A stretch of DNA of 64,000 nucleotides from Coprobacillaceae bacterium UN01-12pH3A (GCA_027676805.1 JAQENU010000001.1:186001-250000), one strand, 5' to 3'. Numbered from the stretch's first letter, positions 55,421-63,552 are shown. A program made the numbers and translations. The notes: generated by a model from the letters alone, not told the origin.

Positions 55421-55555
55421 TCTATCCTGCTCCTTTAATAATTTTAATTTCATGATAGCATTTTGTGATAGTAGAATCACTGGTAATAAATGGAATTTAT
55501 ATATCAAAACAGAAATTTATTTGATAAATACTATGAAAATTATTCCTATAAAAAT

Positions 55556-55586
55556 TTAAAAAAAAGATGCTCACTGTAAGCATCTT
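55556..55586 (-). terminator. Intrinsic terminator after the 55604 gene
   Basis: On the minus strand AAGATGCT-TACAGTG-AGCATCTT is followed by a run of at least six T. It separates the XRE gene pair from the recombinase gene. Confidence 0.85.
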
Positions 55587-55603
55587 GACATTGGAATGAT
55601 ATA

Positions 55604-55939
55604 TTATTCCATATTACTTTCTTTTTTTGTCTTGTTTCGCATCTGCAGCATCAAATCCACATATATATTTCTATCATGAATGTTCTGAATGAAGTTCATT
55701 GCTGTACAAAAACCATTTTCAAAATCATATGGAGAAGCTATATTGATTATATCCAGACAAAGATCAGATAATTCTTCCACCAGTTTCTTTTGTTCATCAT
55801 TTGCATTTTCCCTCAAGCTATTTAATAGATTTTCCATTTTTACAAAATAGTCCTTATAATCTTCAGATTCGAAACAACGCGAATGATTACCAAGTTCACA
55901 TAGCTCATAAAAAGAGTGTATTAGATTTTCATCTTCCAT
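55604..55939 (-). CDS. Small helical protein, DUF6809-like
   Basis: The product has 111 residues and is all helical (YFVKMENLLNSLRENANDEQ, 'LVEELSDLCLDIINI', 'FENGFCTAMNFIQNI'). It resembles small DUF6809-type proteins frequent on Firmicute mobile elements; their function is unknown. The start at 55939 has GGAGG 5 nt upstream and overlaps the XRE gene upstream, so the two form a pair. Confidence 0.55.
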   Translation of the reverse strand: MEDENLIHSFYELCELGNHSRCFESEDYKDYFVKMENLLNSLRENANDEQKKLVEELSDLCLDIINIASPYDFENGFCTAMNFIQNIHDRNIYVDLMLQMRNKTKKESNME

Positions 55940-56201
55940 AATTACCTCCAAAGAAATCTGATAAAGAAATATCTAAAGCTTTGGTCATATGATGCAGACA
56001 TAATAGAGAGGGATTTTGCGATCCTTTCTCAACGATACATATAAAATTTTTATGTAGGCCAGCCATTTCTGCCAATTCGTTTTGTGTTAGCTTTCTTTCG
56101 ATCCTTAGATTGTGTATTCTCCTTCCTACATTTTCCAAAAACGCTCTATCCTCACTATTATATGGAATCGGTCTGATTCTCTTCGTATTTTTTAATTTCA
56201 T
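55929..56201 (-). CDS. XRE family transcriptional regulator
   Basis: The product has 90 residues with a clear Cro/C1-type helix-turn-helix (about 22-75; 'IHNLRIERKLTQNELAEMAG', 'NFICIVEKGSQNPSLL'). The ATG at 56201 has GGAGGTG 6 nt upstream. It is transcribed from a promoter of the shared GCTGACA type (56221-56249), also present before parA and the gene at 59679, so it may be the regulator of that promoter set. It is cotranscribed with the small helical gene. Confidence 0.75.
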   Translation of the reverse strand: MKLKNTKRIRPIPYNSEDRAFLENVGRRIHNLRIERKLTQNELAEMAGLHKNFICIVEKGSQNPSLLCLHHMTKALDISLSDFFGGNYGR

Positions 56202-56220
56202 ACATTTCACCTCCATATTC

Positions 56221-56249
56221 ATTATGTCGTGTTGCCTTTGCTATGTCAG
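56221..56249 (-). promoter_or_regulatory. Shared-type promoter of the XRE gene
   Basis: Minus strand: CTGACA, 17 nt, CATAAT, with GCTGACA at -35 and CACGA directly before the -10. It shares these extra bases with the promoters at 59550 and 60086. Confidence 0.7.
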
Positions 56250-56259
56250 CGTACAAAAT

Positions 56260-56288
56260 AAAAAACTTTCCGTATTCGTTACAGAAAG
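56260..56288 (-). terminator. Intrinsic terminator after the 56290 gene
   Basis: On the minus strand CTTTCTGTA pairs with TACGGAAAG (one G-U pair) around ACGAA, followed by six T, immediately after the stop codon. Confidence 0.75.
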
Positions 56289-56289
56289 C

Positions 56290-56559
56290 CTAATCAATAT
56301 CTGAATTTAATTTGATTCCTGATTTTTCTTCGATAGAATCTACATATGTTTCTAAATCTATGTAGCCTTTTGTTAGGTTCTCAACTTTCTCTGTCAATAG
56401 TCCTAAGATATATCCTATCTCGTCTTTTGATAATTTAGTATCATCCATTAAAACGATATCACACAGTACATCAACAAGTGATGATATGTATATACGGCTT
56501 ACCGTTTCTGTAATCTTTTGCTCTCTTATTTTTCTAAGTTGTTCTTCTCTTCTGCTCAT
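56290..56559 (-). CDS. Hypothetical 89-residue helical protein
   Basis: The family is not recognised. The N-terminus is basic and helical (MSRREEQLRKIREQKITETV), the rest acidic and helical. The ATG has AAAAGGAAG upstream. It lies between a candidate parS site and a terminator, within the partition region, and might be a small partition or regulatory accessory protein. Confidence 0.55.
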   Translation of the reverse strand: MSRREEQLRKIREQKITETVSRIYISSLVDVLCDIVLMDDTKLSKDEIGYILGLLTEKVENLTKGYIDLETYVDSIEEKSGIKLNSDID

Positions 56560-56656
56560 ATGATCGCTTCCTTTTTAAATATTATTGCACTAATCAATGG
56601 AAAGTTCAAACTTCACAATGTCTTAATTGATGAACACATATAGACCTTACGACTTC

Positions 56657-56680
56657 TACATGTTCAAATTTGAACATGTA
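56657..56680. repeat. Candidate parS site 1
   Basis: A perfect 24-bp palindrome centred on the invariant core TGTTCAAATTTGAACA. It lies 4 bp from the stop codon of the ligase gene. Four copies of the core occur, all within 3.6 kb around parAB. Confidence 0.7.
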
Positions 56681-56683
56681 ATC

Positions 56684-57637
56684 TCAGCTAACATCTGGGC
56701 CGCAAATACATTCTTCGGCTTTTTTATCATCTCTGAATCCCTTTAGCACTGGCTGTCTTAACTTCCCAGTATCTTTATACATATAATTTATAGTACAGAC
56801 TACTATTGGCATCAACCATATGATTCCTTTTATTTTCAAGAAGGGAAAAATAGGATCATGTGATTTTAAAACATTATAGTTTTTCATAAACATAAGATTA
56901 TTGACTCCCAAGGAGACATTTCCTCGATACATCAGATTTCCTTCCTTACTATATTGTCCTAATATGAAAGTTAATCCTTCCTTATTATTTTGATAAAAGT
57001 ATCCACAAATAATAAAATCATTATCATTGGTATTTTTAATTTTTATCCAGTCAACACTTCTCTTACCAGGGCGATAGATACTGTCTTTTCTTTTGGCTAC
57101 TACTCCTTCTAAGTTTCGTTTTAGAACAGCTTCATAATAAAGTTCTCCTTGCTCTTCAATATACCTGGATACATATATTCGCTCACCATCACGAACATTC
57201 AAACTCAAACGATTCTTTCGTTCGATTAAAGGAAGATTCATGATAGTTTCTTCGTTTAATTCAAGTATGTCAAATGCAACAAAAGATACAGGTGCTTCTG
57301 ATGCTGCTATTTTGATTTTGAATGAATCTTTTAAGATTGATCGCTTCTGCATTCGGTGGAAGTTTGGGACTCCTTTTTCAAATAAAACCAGTTCGCCATC
57401 TAAAATGCATTTATGTTTGACACATGTATGGATATCCTTTAATTCCGGATATAATCGAATTAGTGATATGTTTCTTTTATTTCTAAGATCTGTACCTTTT
57501 TCAGGATTAAGATATGCGATGCATCGCAATCCGTCCATTTTTAACTCAAAGATATAATCCGGATCACTGAATGGCTGATGCTGTTCTTTGATCAACATAG
57601 GCTCAATGTTCTTTTCGATAAACAGTTTATTTTTCAT
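56684..57637 (-). CDS. ATP-dependent DNA ligase
   Basis: The 317-residue enzyme shows the nucleotidyltransferase motif I, ELKMDGLRC, with Lys33 as the AMP-accepting residue. Further motifs are 'LDGELVLFEKGVP' (about 75), 'EGVVAKRKDSIYRPGKRS' (about 175) and 'DWIKIKNTNDNDFIICGY' (about 190), then an OB-fold domain. This is the LigC/LigD-like bacterial ATP-dependent type, while the host will have an NAD-dependent LigA. It may seal nicks during replication or transfer of the element. The ATG has only a weak Shine-Dalgarno sequence. It lies between two candidate parS sites. Confidence 0.85.
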   Translation of the reverse strand: MKNKLFIEKNIEPMLIKEQHQPFSDPDYIFELKMDGLRCIAYLNPEKGTDLRNKRNISLIRLYPELKDIHTCVKHKCILDGELVLFEKGVPNFHRMQKRSILKDSFKIKIAASEAPVSFVAFDILELNEETIMNLPLIERKNRLSLNVRDGERIYVSRYIEEQGELYYEAVLKRNLEGVVAKRKDSIYRPGKRSVDWIKIKNTNDNDFIICGYFYQNNKEGLTFILGQYSKEGNLMYRGNVSLGVNNLMFMKNYNVLKSHDPIFPFLKIKGIIWLMPIVVCTINYMYKDTGKLRQPVLKGFRDDKKAEECICGPDVS

Positions 57638-57675
57638 ATTATTATTTTATCCACAAAGATGTGTGTGATTCATCT

Positions 57676-57703
57676 ATTCTCATGTTCAAATTTGAACATG
57701 AGA
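57676..57703. repeat. Candidate parS site 2
   Basis: A perfect 28-bp palindrome around the same 16-bp core, located between the ligase gene and the end of parB. Confidence 0.7.
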
Positions 57704-57712
57704 AAGCAATAA

Positions 57713-57745
57713 AACAAAAAAGCAATCGTCAATTGACAAATTGCT
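57713..57745 (-). terminator. Terminator of the parAB operon
   Basis: On the minus strand AGCAAT and ATTGCT pair (with an inner TTGTCAATTGAC that can fold further) and are followed by six T. The stem includes the parB stop codon. Confidence 0.65.
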
Positions 57746-58715
57746 CTTCCAATAACAACTCAGGCAGTTTTTGATAGACCTTTTCTAGTATATCAATAAT
57801 ATATGCATTTGGGTCTTTACTTACCTGTATATGGTGCTCCTTAAACCAGTTTGGTAGAAGCTGCTGTGTAAATTCAAGTGATTTATTTATCACTGTATCA
57901 TCAAATTCTTTAGACTCTTTCTTCATTTTGCTGCCTTCATCGTCCTGTTCGCTATCTTCTTTTGATTGTGTCAGGTCAGTCATCTGAATTGTCTCTACAC
58001 TATCATCCATAGCAAGTTTTTTTATCTCTTTTGCTGTTTTGATGCTGACATCACCCGAATATTCTTTTAGACATTCATAAACCTTTATTTGCTGTTTTTC
58101 ATCCAAAGCTGCAAATACCAAAGCAACAGATACTTTTACTATGCCCAGATCCAAGCAATCCAGTAACTCAGGTATGAGTTTACTCAGTGTTAGATATCTT
58201 TGCATCTTGGAATCAGTCATCTCATACATATCTGCAAGATATGTTCGCACTACATTTCCTGCCATATCATCTTTATTGTTTTTCTTCTCTCGCAGCAATA
58301 CCTCATATTCCATCCTGAATGCTTTCGCCAACTCGGATAAGCTGAAATCACGTGTTCCTCGTTGAAAGAAATTTGTAAAATTGATAATTTCTACCTGCTG
58401 TACTTTTGTAAGGTTCCTTTTCACAATAGCCATTATCGTCTCTTTATGAGCAAGTTTACATCCCTCTACTCGATTATACCCTGCAAGCAGAAACAGCTCT
58501 CCATTCTGCTCATATGCAATGACAGGCTGTAATATCCCAACTGCGTTAATACTTTCAACCATTTTCTGCATTCGGATATCACTATAAAGTTTAAAACCAT
58601 GTCCAGGATAAGGTTTCAAATCAGAAATCTGTATTTCGTTCAATTCTGTATCAGATATGATTGGAGAACCATCATCCCCAAAAATACTATCCAGATCTCG
58701 TGGTCTTCTAACCAT
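57729..58715 (-). CDS. parB: ParB-family partition protein
   Basis: The 328-residue protein has an N-terminal ParB domain (about 25-120) with 'LKPYPGHGFKLY', 'MVESINAVGILQPVIA' and AGYNRVEGCKLA, a central helix-turn-helix region (about 130-230) and a charged linker leading to a C-terminal dimerisation region. The box corresponding to GERRxRA reads GYNRVEG, so CTP-binding residues differ from chromosomal ParB. It is 4 bp downstream of parA. It should bind the four palindromes nearby. The start ATG has GGGG upstream. Confidence 0.85.
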   Translation of the reverse strand: MVRRPRDLDSIFGDDGSPIISDTELNEIQISDLKPYPGHGFKLYSDIRMQKMVESINAVGILQPVIAYEQNGELFLLAGYNRVEGCKLAHKETIMAIVKRNLTKVQQVEIINFTNFFQRGTRDFSLSELAKAFRMEYEVLLREKKNNKDDMAGNVVRTYLADMYEMTDSKMQRYLTLSKLIPELLDCLDLGIVKVSVALVFAALDEKQQIKVYECLKEYSGDVSIKTAKEIKKLAMDDSVETIQMTDLTQSKEDSEQDDEGSKMKKESKEFDDTVINKSLEFTQQLLPNWFKEHHIQVSKDPNAYIIDILEKVYQKLPELLLEEQFVN

Positions 58716-58719
58716 ATCA

Positions 58720-59529
58720 CTAGACCCCCTTTACAACTTCAAGTGCTAATTTCTCAAATGCGATGGATGCCTTATCCTTGCTCCTATGCTGCAAGACACT
58801 CTTTGCATTTGTTGTCGCCTTAGCAACACAGGCACGACATGGAATCACGGTATCAAATACACGTACATATTTTTGATAGGACTGTCTTATATCCGCTTCA
58901 TACTCTTTGTGATCACTCCAGCCAAAATTCATCTTATTGATAACGATGCCAAGCAGCTTTAAATCTTTATTCGTCTTTTTCTTGGCTATCTGTGCAATTT
59001 CAATAGCATCTATGACACCATCAGAACTATATAATGATGGTTCCGATACGATCAGAATCTGTGTTGCAGCCGTATATGCCTGAACATTTTCAGCACCAGC
59101 TGTTGGTGGACAATCAATAAGGATGAAATCATATGCATCTCTGATACCTTCAAATATATTTCGATAGACTGTATTCCTATCAGACCTCTCATTAAAATCT
59201 TTTAAATATTTATACAGTGCTCGATTACCAGCAATGATATCTACATATCTTGTATGCGTAATAAATTTTTTGACCTGAAATTTCTTATCATCGAGGATAT
59301 TCTGAAGTATGACTCCTAGATCCTTGTTTTCAATAGTTTCAGACCTTTTAATAAGTCCACTGGTCATATTGACCTGTTTGTCACCATCAACACAAAGTAC
59401 CTTATAACCTAGCTTACTTAAAGCTACACCAAGATTGATTGTTACCGTCGTTTTTCCACATCCCCCTTTCTGATTCGTAACAGCAATAACTTCGCCTAAA
59501 TAACTGCTTTTTTGAACATCGTTTTTCAT
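58720..59529 (-). CDS. parA: ParA-family partition ATPase
   Basis: The 269-residue Walker-type ATPase shows the deviant Walker A motif KGGCGKTT (about residues 22-29), Walker A' VLCVDGDKQVN and Walker B 'FILIDCPPTAG'. It lacks an N-terminal DNA-binding domain, so it is the short (type Ib or Soj-like) form. The start at 59529 has AAGAGG 8 nt upstream; two further starts lie just upstream. It drives segregation of the circular or replicating form of the element. Confidence 0.9.
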   Translation of the reverse strand: MKNDVQKSSYLGEVIAVTNQKGGCGKTTVTINLGVALSKLGYKVLCVDGDKQVNMTSGLIKRSETIENKDLGVILQNILDDKKFQVKKFITHTRYVDIIAGNRALYKYLKDFNERSDRNTVYRNIFEGIRDAYDFILIDCPPTAGAENVQAYTAATQILIVSEPSLYSSDGVIDAIEIAQIAKKKTNKDLKLLGIVINKMNFGWSDHKEYEADIRQSYQKYVRVFDTVIPCRACVAKATTNAKSVLQHRSKDKASIAFEKLALEVVKGV

Positions 59530-59549
59530 TTTCATCACCTCTTAACATC

Positions 59550-59578
59550 ATTATGTCGTGCTTTTAGATGAATGTCAG
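59550..59578 (-). promoter_or_regulatory. Shared-type promoter of parAB
   Basis: Minus strand: CTGACA, 17 nt, CATAAT, with GCACGA before the -10 and G before the -35, as at 60086 and 56221. A candidate parS palindrome lies 14 bp upstream, so ParB spreading could repress it. Confidence 0.7.
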
Positions 59579-59591
59579 CGCCTAAAGCACG

Positions 59592-59619
59592 TTTTCATGT
59601 TCAAATTTGAACATGAAAA
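59592..59619. repeat. Candidate parS site 3
   Basis: A perfect 28-bp palindrome around the 16-bp core, between the parA promoter and the terminator of the gene at 59679. Confidence 0.7.
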
Positions 59620-59655
59620 AAGCATAGACACATCTTGTAACATATCTATGCTTTT
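59616..59655 (-). terminator. Terminator after the 59679 gene
   Basis: AAAGCATAGA and TCTATGCTTT pair around a 16-nt loop; on the minus strand six T follow. On the plus strand it also has a short T-run and may work in both directions. Confidence 0.75.
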
Positions 59656-59678
59656 CTGACATATTCAACTTTGATAAT

Positions 59679-60065
59679 TCATAGACTCCTTGTCCTTTTT
59701 TTCAGATAATCTATTGCTGCTTCCACCGTTAAACCAATCATTTTATTATCATTTATATCCTCCGCTATAATTGGATACTTTCTTTTTTTATTATCAAATC
59801 TCTTCAACTTGTATTTACCATTACGAATAGAGATTATTGAATTGTAATCTTCTTCAGCTAATCCATAATACACACAATTCTTTTTCCAGTTAACAAAATC
59901 AGCATCTATATCAGTGCGTTTAGCCTCCAATTTACATGTAAATGCTTCTTCACTATAGCTGATATTTCCCATATTGATTTCAATCCCAAACTTACTTTCA
60001 ACTTCTTTTAATGCCTGCTTTGCATTTTCGCGAAATTCCATAAAATCTTTTTTGTTAAATTCCAT
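59679..60065 (-). CDS. Hypothetical 128-residue protein of the partition region
   Basis: The family is not recognised. It is a small soluble protein with a helical N-terminus (KDFMEFRENAKQALKEVESK), a beta-rich middle and a C-terminal helix 'GLTVEAAIDYLKKRTRSL'. The ATG at 60065 has GGAGG 8 nt upstream. It has its own shared-type promoter and terminator and lies nearest the chromosomal junction. Position at the element end might suggest a role in replication or excision control; there is no direct evidence. Confidence 0.6.
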   Translation of the reverse strand: MEFNKKDFMEFRENAKQALKEVESKFGIEINMGNISYSEEAFTCKLEAKRTDIDADFVNWKKNCVYYGLAEEDYNSIISIRNGKYKLKRFDNKKRKYPIIAEDINDNKMIGLTVEAAIDYLKKRTRSL

Positions 60066-60085
60066 TTTAAACACCTCCTAAAATC

Positions 60086-60114
60086 ATTATGTCGTGCTAT
60101 TGATTTTTTGTCAG
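60086..60114 (-). promoter_or_regulatory. Shared-type promoter of the 59679 gene
   Basis: Minus strand: CTGACA, 17 nt, CATAAT, with GCACGA directly before the -10, nearly identical to the parA promoter. Confidence 0.7.
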
Positions 60115-60180
60115 CGTCTTAATAACTCTTTTGTATAATTTTTTTATACCAATTGCACAGTATTAAATAAGGGGGTATTT

Positions 60181-60198
60181 ATGTTCAAATTTGAACAT
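60181..60198. repeat. Candidate parS site 4
   Basis: An 18-bp perfect palindrome with the same core TGTTCAAATTTGAACA (60182-60197). It is the outermost copy. Confidence 0.7.
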
Positions 60199-60199
60199 G

Positions 60200-60234
60200 A
60201 AAAAACATAGACAAATCTACGTATCTATGTTTTT
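60200..60234. terminator. Bidirectional hairpin terminator near the element end
   Basis: AAAAACATAGA and TCTATGTTTTT pair around a 12-nt loop. A-rich and T-rich flanks allow termination in both directions. It is the same design as the one at 59616. Confidence 0.6.
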
Positions 60235-60602
60235 AACACTACTTTTTCTAATAATTTTTACTTCATTTGCTTCTAAAAAGCCTTTGTCCACTTATTATAT
60301 TTTCTTCTATTACTGGATATATACAGTAATCCTAAATGACTTCTGCTGATATTGACAACAAAATAGGTATCACTTTATTGCTAGTATTTGAATCAAGCAA
60401 AGATATATTCTTATTTAAATTTATCATAGCTATACACTAAATATAGGTCGTGTGTATTGTTATAACTTTGTACATTAAATATTTCACTTTTTTTTCAAGG
60501 TACAAAAAAATCACAATATAATGTGCTAAAATCAACAATTTTCATCTAATTTAAAAAAGGTGAAAAGTGAAAAAAAGCCTTTGTTTATCATGGTTTTTCC
60601 AA
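60235..60602. other. AT-rich junction region with plus-strand promoter and truncated frame
   Basis: No complete gene is visible in this very AT-rich stretch. On the plus strand a perfect TATAAT (60517-60522) with a poor -35 (TTCAAG, 17 nt before) is followed by AAAAGGTG and a GTG at 60567. This opens a 16-codon frame (residues after Met read KKSLCLSWFFQLFST) that stops at 60617, inside the 3' end of the rlmD gene on the other strand. The start looks like the beginning of an exported or membrane protein that is cut short, as would be expected at an integration junction. Confidence 0.35.
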
Positions 60603-61739
60603 TTATTTTCTACATAGCAACGCTATTGACTCCACATGCTCCGTCATGGGAAACATATCCACCGGAATCATCGTATCAAACGCATACCCCGCCTCTTTAA
60701 ACATCACCAGATCACGCACCTGTGTAGACGGATCACAGGAAATATAAACCACCTGTTTAGGTTTCAACGCTTTTACCGCATTGATAAAGTCCGGTGTAGT
60801 CCCGCTTCGCGGCGGATCCATAATCACCGCATCAATCTCCACCTTCTCCCTTGCCAGTTCCACCATAAACGCCGTTGCATCTTCATTGATGAAACGAATA
60901 TTTTTGATGTTATTCATCTTGGCATTATAAATCGCATCCTTCACCGCATCTTTATTCAGTTCCACACCAATAACCTGCTTCGCCTTTTTAGAAGCCACCA
61001 TTCCAATCGTCCCAATACCGCAATAAGTATCAATAACTGTTTCACTGCCTTTTAAGTCCAATAAAGACAACGCCTTATTATAAAGCACCTCACACTGATC
61101 ACGATTAATCTGATAAAATGATTTAGGTGAAACCTTAAATTTCAATCCACACAACTCATCTTCAATATAGCCTTTACCAAAAAGAACCTTTTCATCATTC
61201 CCTAACACAATACTCGTTTTTCTTGTGTTAATATTCATGACAATGGTTTTAATACTTTTAAACTGCGAAGTCAATTCCTTCACAAAATTCTTAGAACCAG
61301 GAAAAACAGACGAAGTCGTCACTAAAACCACCATTGTCTGATTTGTTTTAATACCTCGGCGAATCAGTACATGACGCAAGAACCCCTTACGGCGATCCTC
61401 ATTATAAATCTGAATTTTATATTTACGCAATAAAGAAGCAATTTTTTGGATAATCGCATCACTTTCTTCATCATGCAGCAAACACGTTGTATAGGGAATA
61501 ATCTTATGCGAATTTTCTTCATAAAAACCCGCTTCATTGCGCTGATTAAACCCCACAATCACCTTGTTTCGATAATGATAAGGACCTTTCGCTCCAATCG
61601 TATCTGCCACTTTAACCTGTGACAATTTCGCTTTTTTCACAAGCTGAACACAATATTCCCTCTTCTTTTTTAACTGCTCCTCATAAGCTAGATGCAAATA
61701 ATCACAGCTCCCACATTGTTTAAATATCTTACAGTTCAT
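60603..61739 (-). CDS. rlmD: 23S rRNA (uracil-C5)-methyltransferase, RlmD/RumA type
   Basis: The 378-residue SAM-dependent RNA methyltransferase begins with a Cys cluster (Cys3, Cys9, Cys12) that can carry an iron-sulfur centre. It has 'DTYCGIGTIGM' (SAM binding, about 240), 'DPPRSGTTPDF' (about 310) and 'ISCDPSTQVRDL' with the catalytic Cys (about 340). It ends with EHVESIALLCRK, the conserved C-terminus. It is a housekeeping gene; its 3' end is a well-known integration hotspot of conjugative elements in streptococci (rum). Here it directly borders the element. Whether it is RlmD or RlmCD cannot be decided from the sequence. Confidence 0.85.
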   Translation of the reverse strand: MNCKIFKQCGSCDYLHLAYEEQLKKKREYCVQLVKKAKLSQVKVADTIGAKGPYHYRNKVIVGFNQRNEAGFYEENSHKIIPYTTCLLHDEESDAIIQKIASLLRKYKIQIYNEDRRKGFLRHVLIRRGIKTNQTMVVLVTTSSVFPGSKNFVKELTSQFKSIKTIVMNINTRKTSIVLGNDEKVLFGKGYIEDELCGLKFKVSPKSFYQINRDQCEVLYNKALSLLDLKGSETVIDTYCGIGTIGMVASKKAKQVIGVELNKDAVKDAIYNAKMNNIKNIRFINEDATAFMVELAREKVEIDAVIMDPPRSGTTPDFINAVKALKPKQVVYISCDPSTQVRDLVMFKEAGYAFDTMIPVDMFPMTEHVESIALLCRK

Positions 61740-61751
61740 GTTATCCTCTTT

Positions 61752-62012
61752 CTAATGATGATTTCTTCCTCGCCAGCAATCATTCGAGCGATTATTGCCA
61801 TTATTAACAACAATTGCCAACACTTCTTTCATCCCTAAATCATTCAAAACCGTTAAGCGCTTATGTCCATCGATACAACGATATCCATTTTCCTTTACTT
61901 CTACCCTAATCGGAAAAGACAATCCAATCCTTTCCACACTGCTTTTTAATAAATCGTCATATTCTTTATTTATAAATTCAATCGTTTGAATCTGCAATTT
62001 TATAATCCGCAT
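61752..62012 (-). CDS. Small ParB-domain (ParB/Srx-like) protein
   Basis: The product has 86 residues and consists essentially of a ParB N-terminal-like domain: 'LLKSSVERIGLSFPIRVEVKENG' and 'CIDGHKRLTVLNDLGMKEV', where DGHKRL takes the place of GERR. A His/Asn/Arg-rich tail follows. The ATG at 62012 lies 5 nt after AAAGG. It is 12 bp upstream of the rRNA methyltransferase gene and 4 bp downstream of cardiolipin synthase, so it is a chromosomal operon member. The function is unknown. Confidence 0.65.
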   Translation of the reverse strand: MRIIKLQIQTIEFINKEYDDLLKSSVERIGLSFPIRVEVKENGYRCIDGHKRLTVLNDLGMKEVLAIVVNNGNNRSNDCWRGRNHH

Positions 62013-62022
62013 ATTCACCTTT

Positions 62023-63552
62023 CTACATTAACGGTGCAAACAGCTTTAAAAGGACCGCAATGATTCTTAAATACCATGGTTTTGATTTAAAATAACCAAT
62101 AAAAACAGGCTGAGAAACTTCCAATGTTTCATAATAATCTTTTTTAATATCGTAAACAGCACTGGTTCCCAGCATATATGTCCCACATTCAAAATGATGC
62201 ACCAAGCTGCGATAATCTAAATTAATAGTCCCCACCGTTGCCACAAAGTCATCACTGATAAACGTTTTAGCATGAATAAATCCCGGTGTATACTCATAAA
62301 TCTTAACCCCTGCTTTAAGCAATTGATCATAGCTTGCCTGACCAATCAAATGCACATACCACTTATCAGGAATAAAAGGCATAATGATACGAACATCTAC
62401 ACCACGCTTCGCCGCATTGCATAAAGCAATCATTAAATCATTATCGATAATTAAATATGGTGTTGTGATATAAACATAATGATTCGCCTGATTAATAATA
62501 TTGAGATAGACATTTTCTCCTACCAGTTCATAATCCAAAGGACTGTCTTCATAGCATTGTACATAACCGTTTTCAATCGGGAGACTTTCTTTATCATATA
62601 GGAAGACAGAAAAATCCTCATCTTCATCCATATAATAATTCCATGTTTCTAAAAACATTAAAGTGAAATCATTAACACCCTCCCCTTCCAGCATAACCGC
62701 ATTATCTTTCCAATGACCGAAGCGACGAACCTTATTTATATATTCATCGGCAATATTAATACCCCCATTAAAAGCAATCTCACCATCAATAACGGTAATC
62801 TTGCGATGATCACGATTATTATGCACGATAGATAAAATCGGTTCAAAGGGATTAAATGCCATTGCTTTTATTCCATGAGATCTTAAATAACGGAAGTATT
62901 CAGGCGGCAGTGTCGTTAAACAGCCAAGATCGTCATAGATAAAACGCACTTCTACCCCCTCTTTTACTTTATCGATCAAAATATCCAGCACCGTCTGAAG
63001 CATATACCCTTCATCTACAATAAAGCTTTCAATAAAGATATACTTTTTAGCTTGCTTCATTTTTTCACACATAGCTTCAAACATATTCTCACCTAAGGGG
63101 AAATAAGTCGTTTTCGTATGAGCATAGACTCTCGCATTTGAATAATTCCGTAAATAATTAACCTGTCCGATATAATGCGGGAAATCTATTTGCAGTTGTT
63201 TAAATGTTTCTTGATCGCTGTAAGATGCACTGTTTCTTAAAGCGTATAATTTATTATTTTCTTTCTTTAAAGCTTTAGATACATGGTTTTGTCCAAATAA
63301 TAAATACAAGGCCCCTCCAAATAACGGTATCAACATCATAATCACTAGCCAAGGCAGTTTTAAAGAAGGCGATGTCTCTTTATTTATTAAATAAAGAACC
63401 ATGATAATGCTTAATAAAATAAAGAAAATATAAATATATGTAAACACATGGGAAAAGCTGTTAATCAAAACTAATAGTATAATAGCCTGAATAATAATCA
63501 GCAAAATCGTTACCATGCGTCGGCTTAAAACCAGATTGGTAAATTTTCTCAT
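62023..63552 (-). CDS. cls: Cardiolipin synthase
   Basis: The 509-residue phospholipase-D-family enzyme has two N-terminal membrane helices (about 12-60), a third hydrophobic segment (about 65-90) and two HKD motifs, HRKITVIDGEIAFNGG (about 250) and HAKTFISDDFVATVG (about 429). It joins two phosphatidylglycerol molecules into cardiolipin at the membrane. The ATG follows AAAGAGG. It is a chromosomal gene with normal length for the family. Confidence 0.92.
   Translation of the reverse strand: MRKFTNLVLSRRMVTILLIIIQAIILLVLINSFSHVFTYIYIFFILLSIIMVLYLINKETSPSLKLPWLVIMMLIPLFGGALYLLFGQNHVSKALKKENNKLYALRNSASYSDQETFKQLQIDFPHYIGQVNYLRNYSNARVYAHTKTTYFPLGENMFEAMCEKMKQAKKYIFIESFIVDEGYMLQTVLDILIDKVKEGVEVRFIYDDLGCLTTLPPEYFRYLRSHGIKAMAFNPFEPILSIVHNNRDHRKITVIDGEIAFNGGINIADEYINKVRRFGHWKDNAVMLEGEGVNDFTLMFLETWNYYMDEDEDFSVFLYDKESLPIENGYVQCYEDSPLDYELVGENVYLNIINQANHYVYITTPYLIIDNDLMIALCNAAKRGVDVRIIMPFIPDKWYVHLIGQASYDQLLKAGVKIYEYTPGFIHAKTFISDDFVATVGTINLDYRSLVHHFECGTYMLGTSAVYDIKKDYYETLEVSQPVFIGYFKSKPWYLRIIAVLLKLFAPLM

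Noticed and set aside
60235..60602. tRNA gene as integration site at the element end
   Set aside because: No cloverleaf-like sequence was found in this AT-rich stretch.
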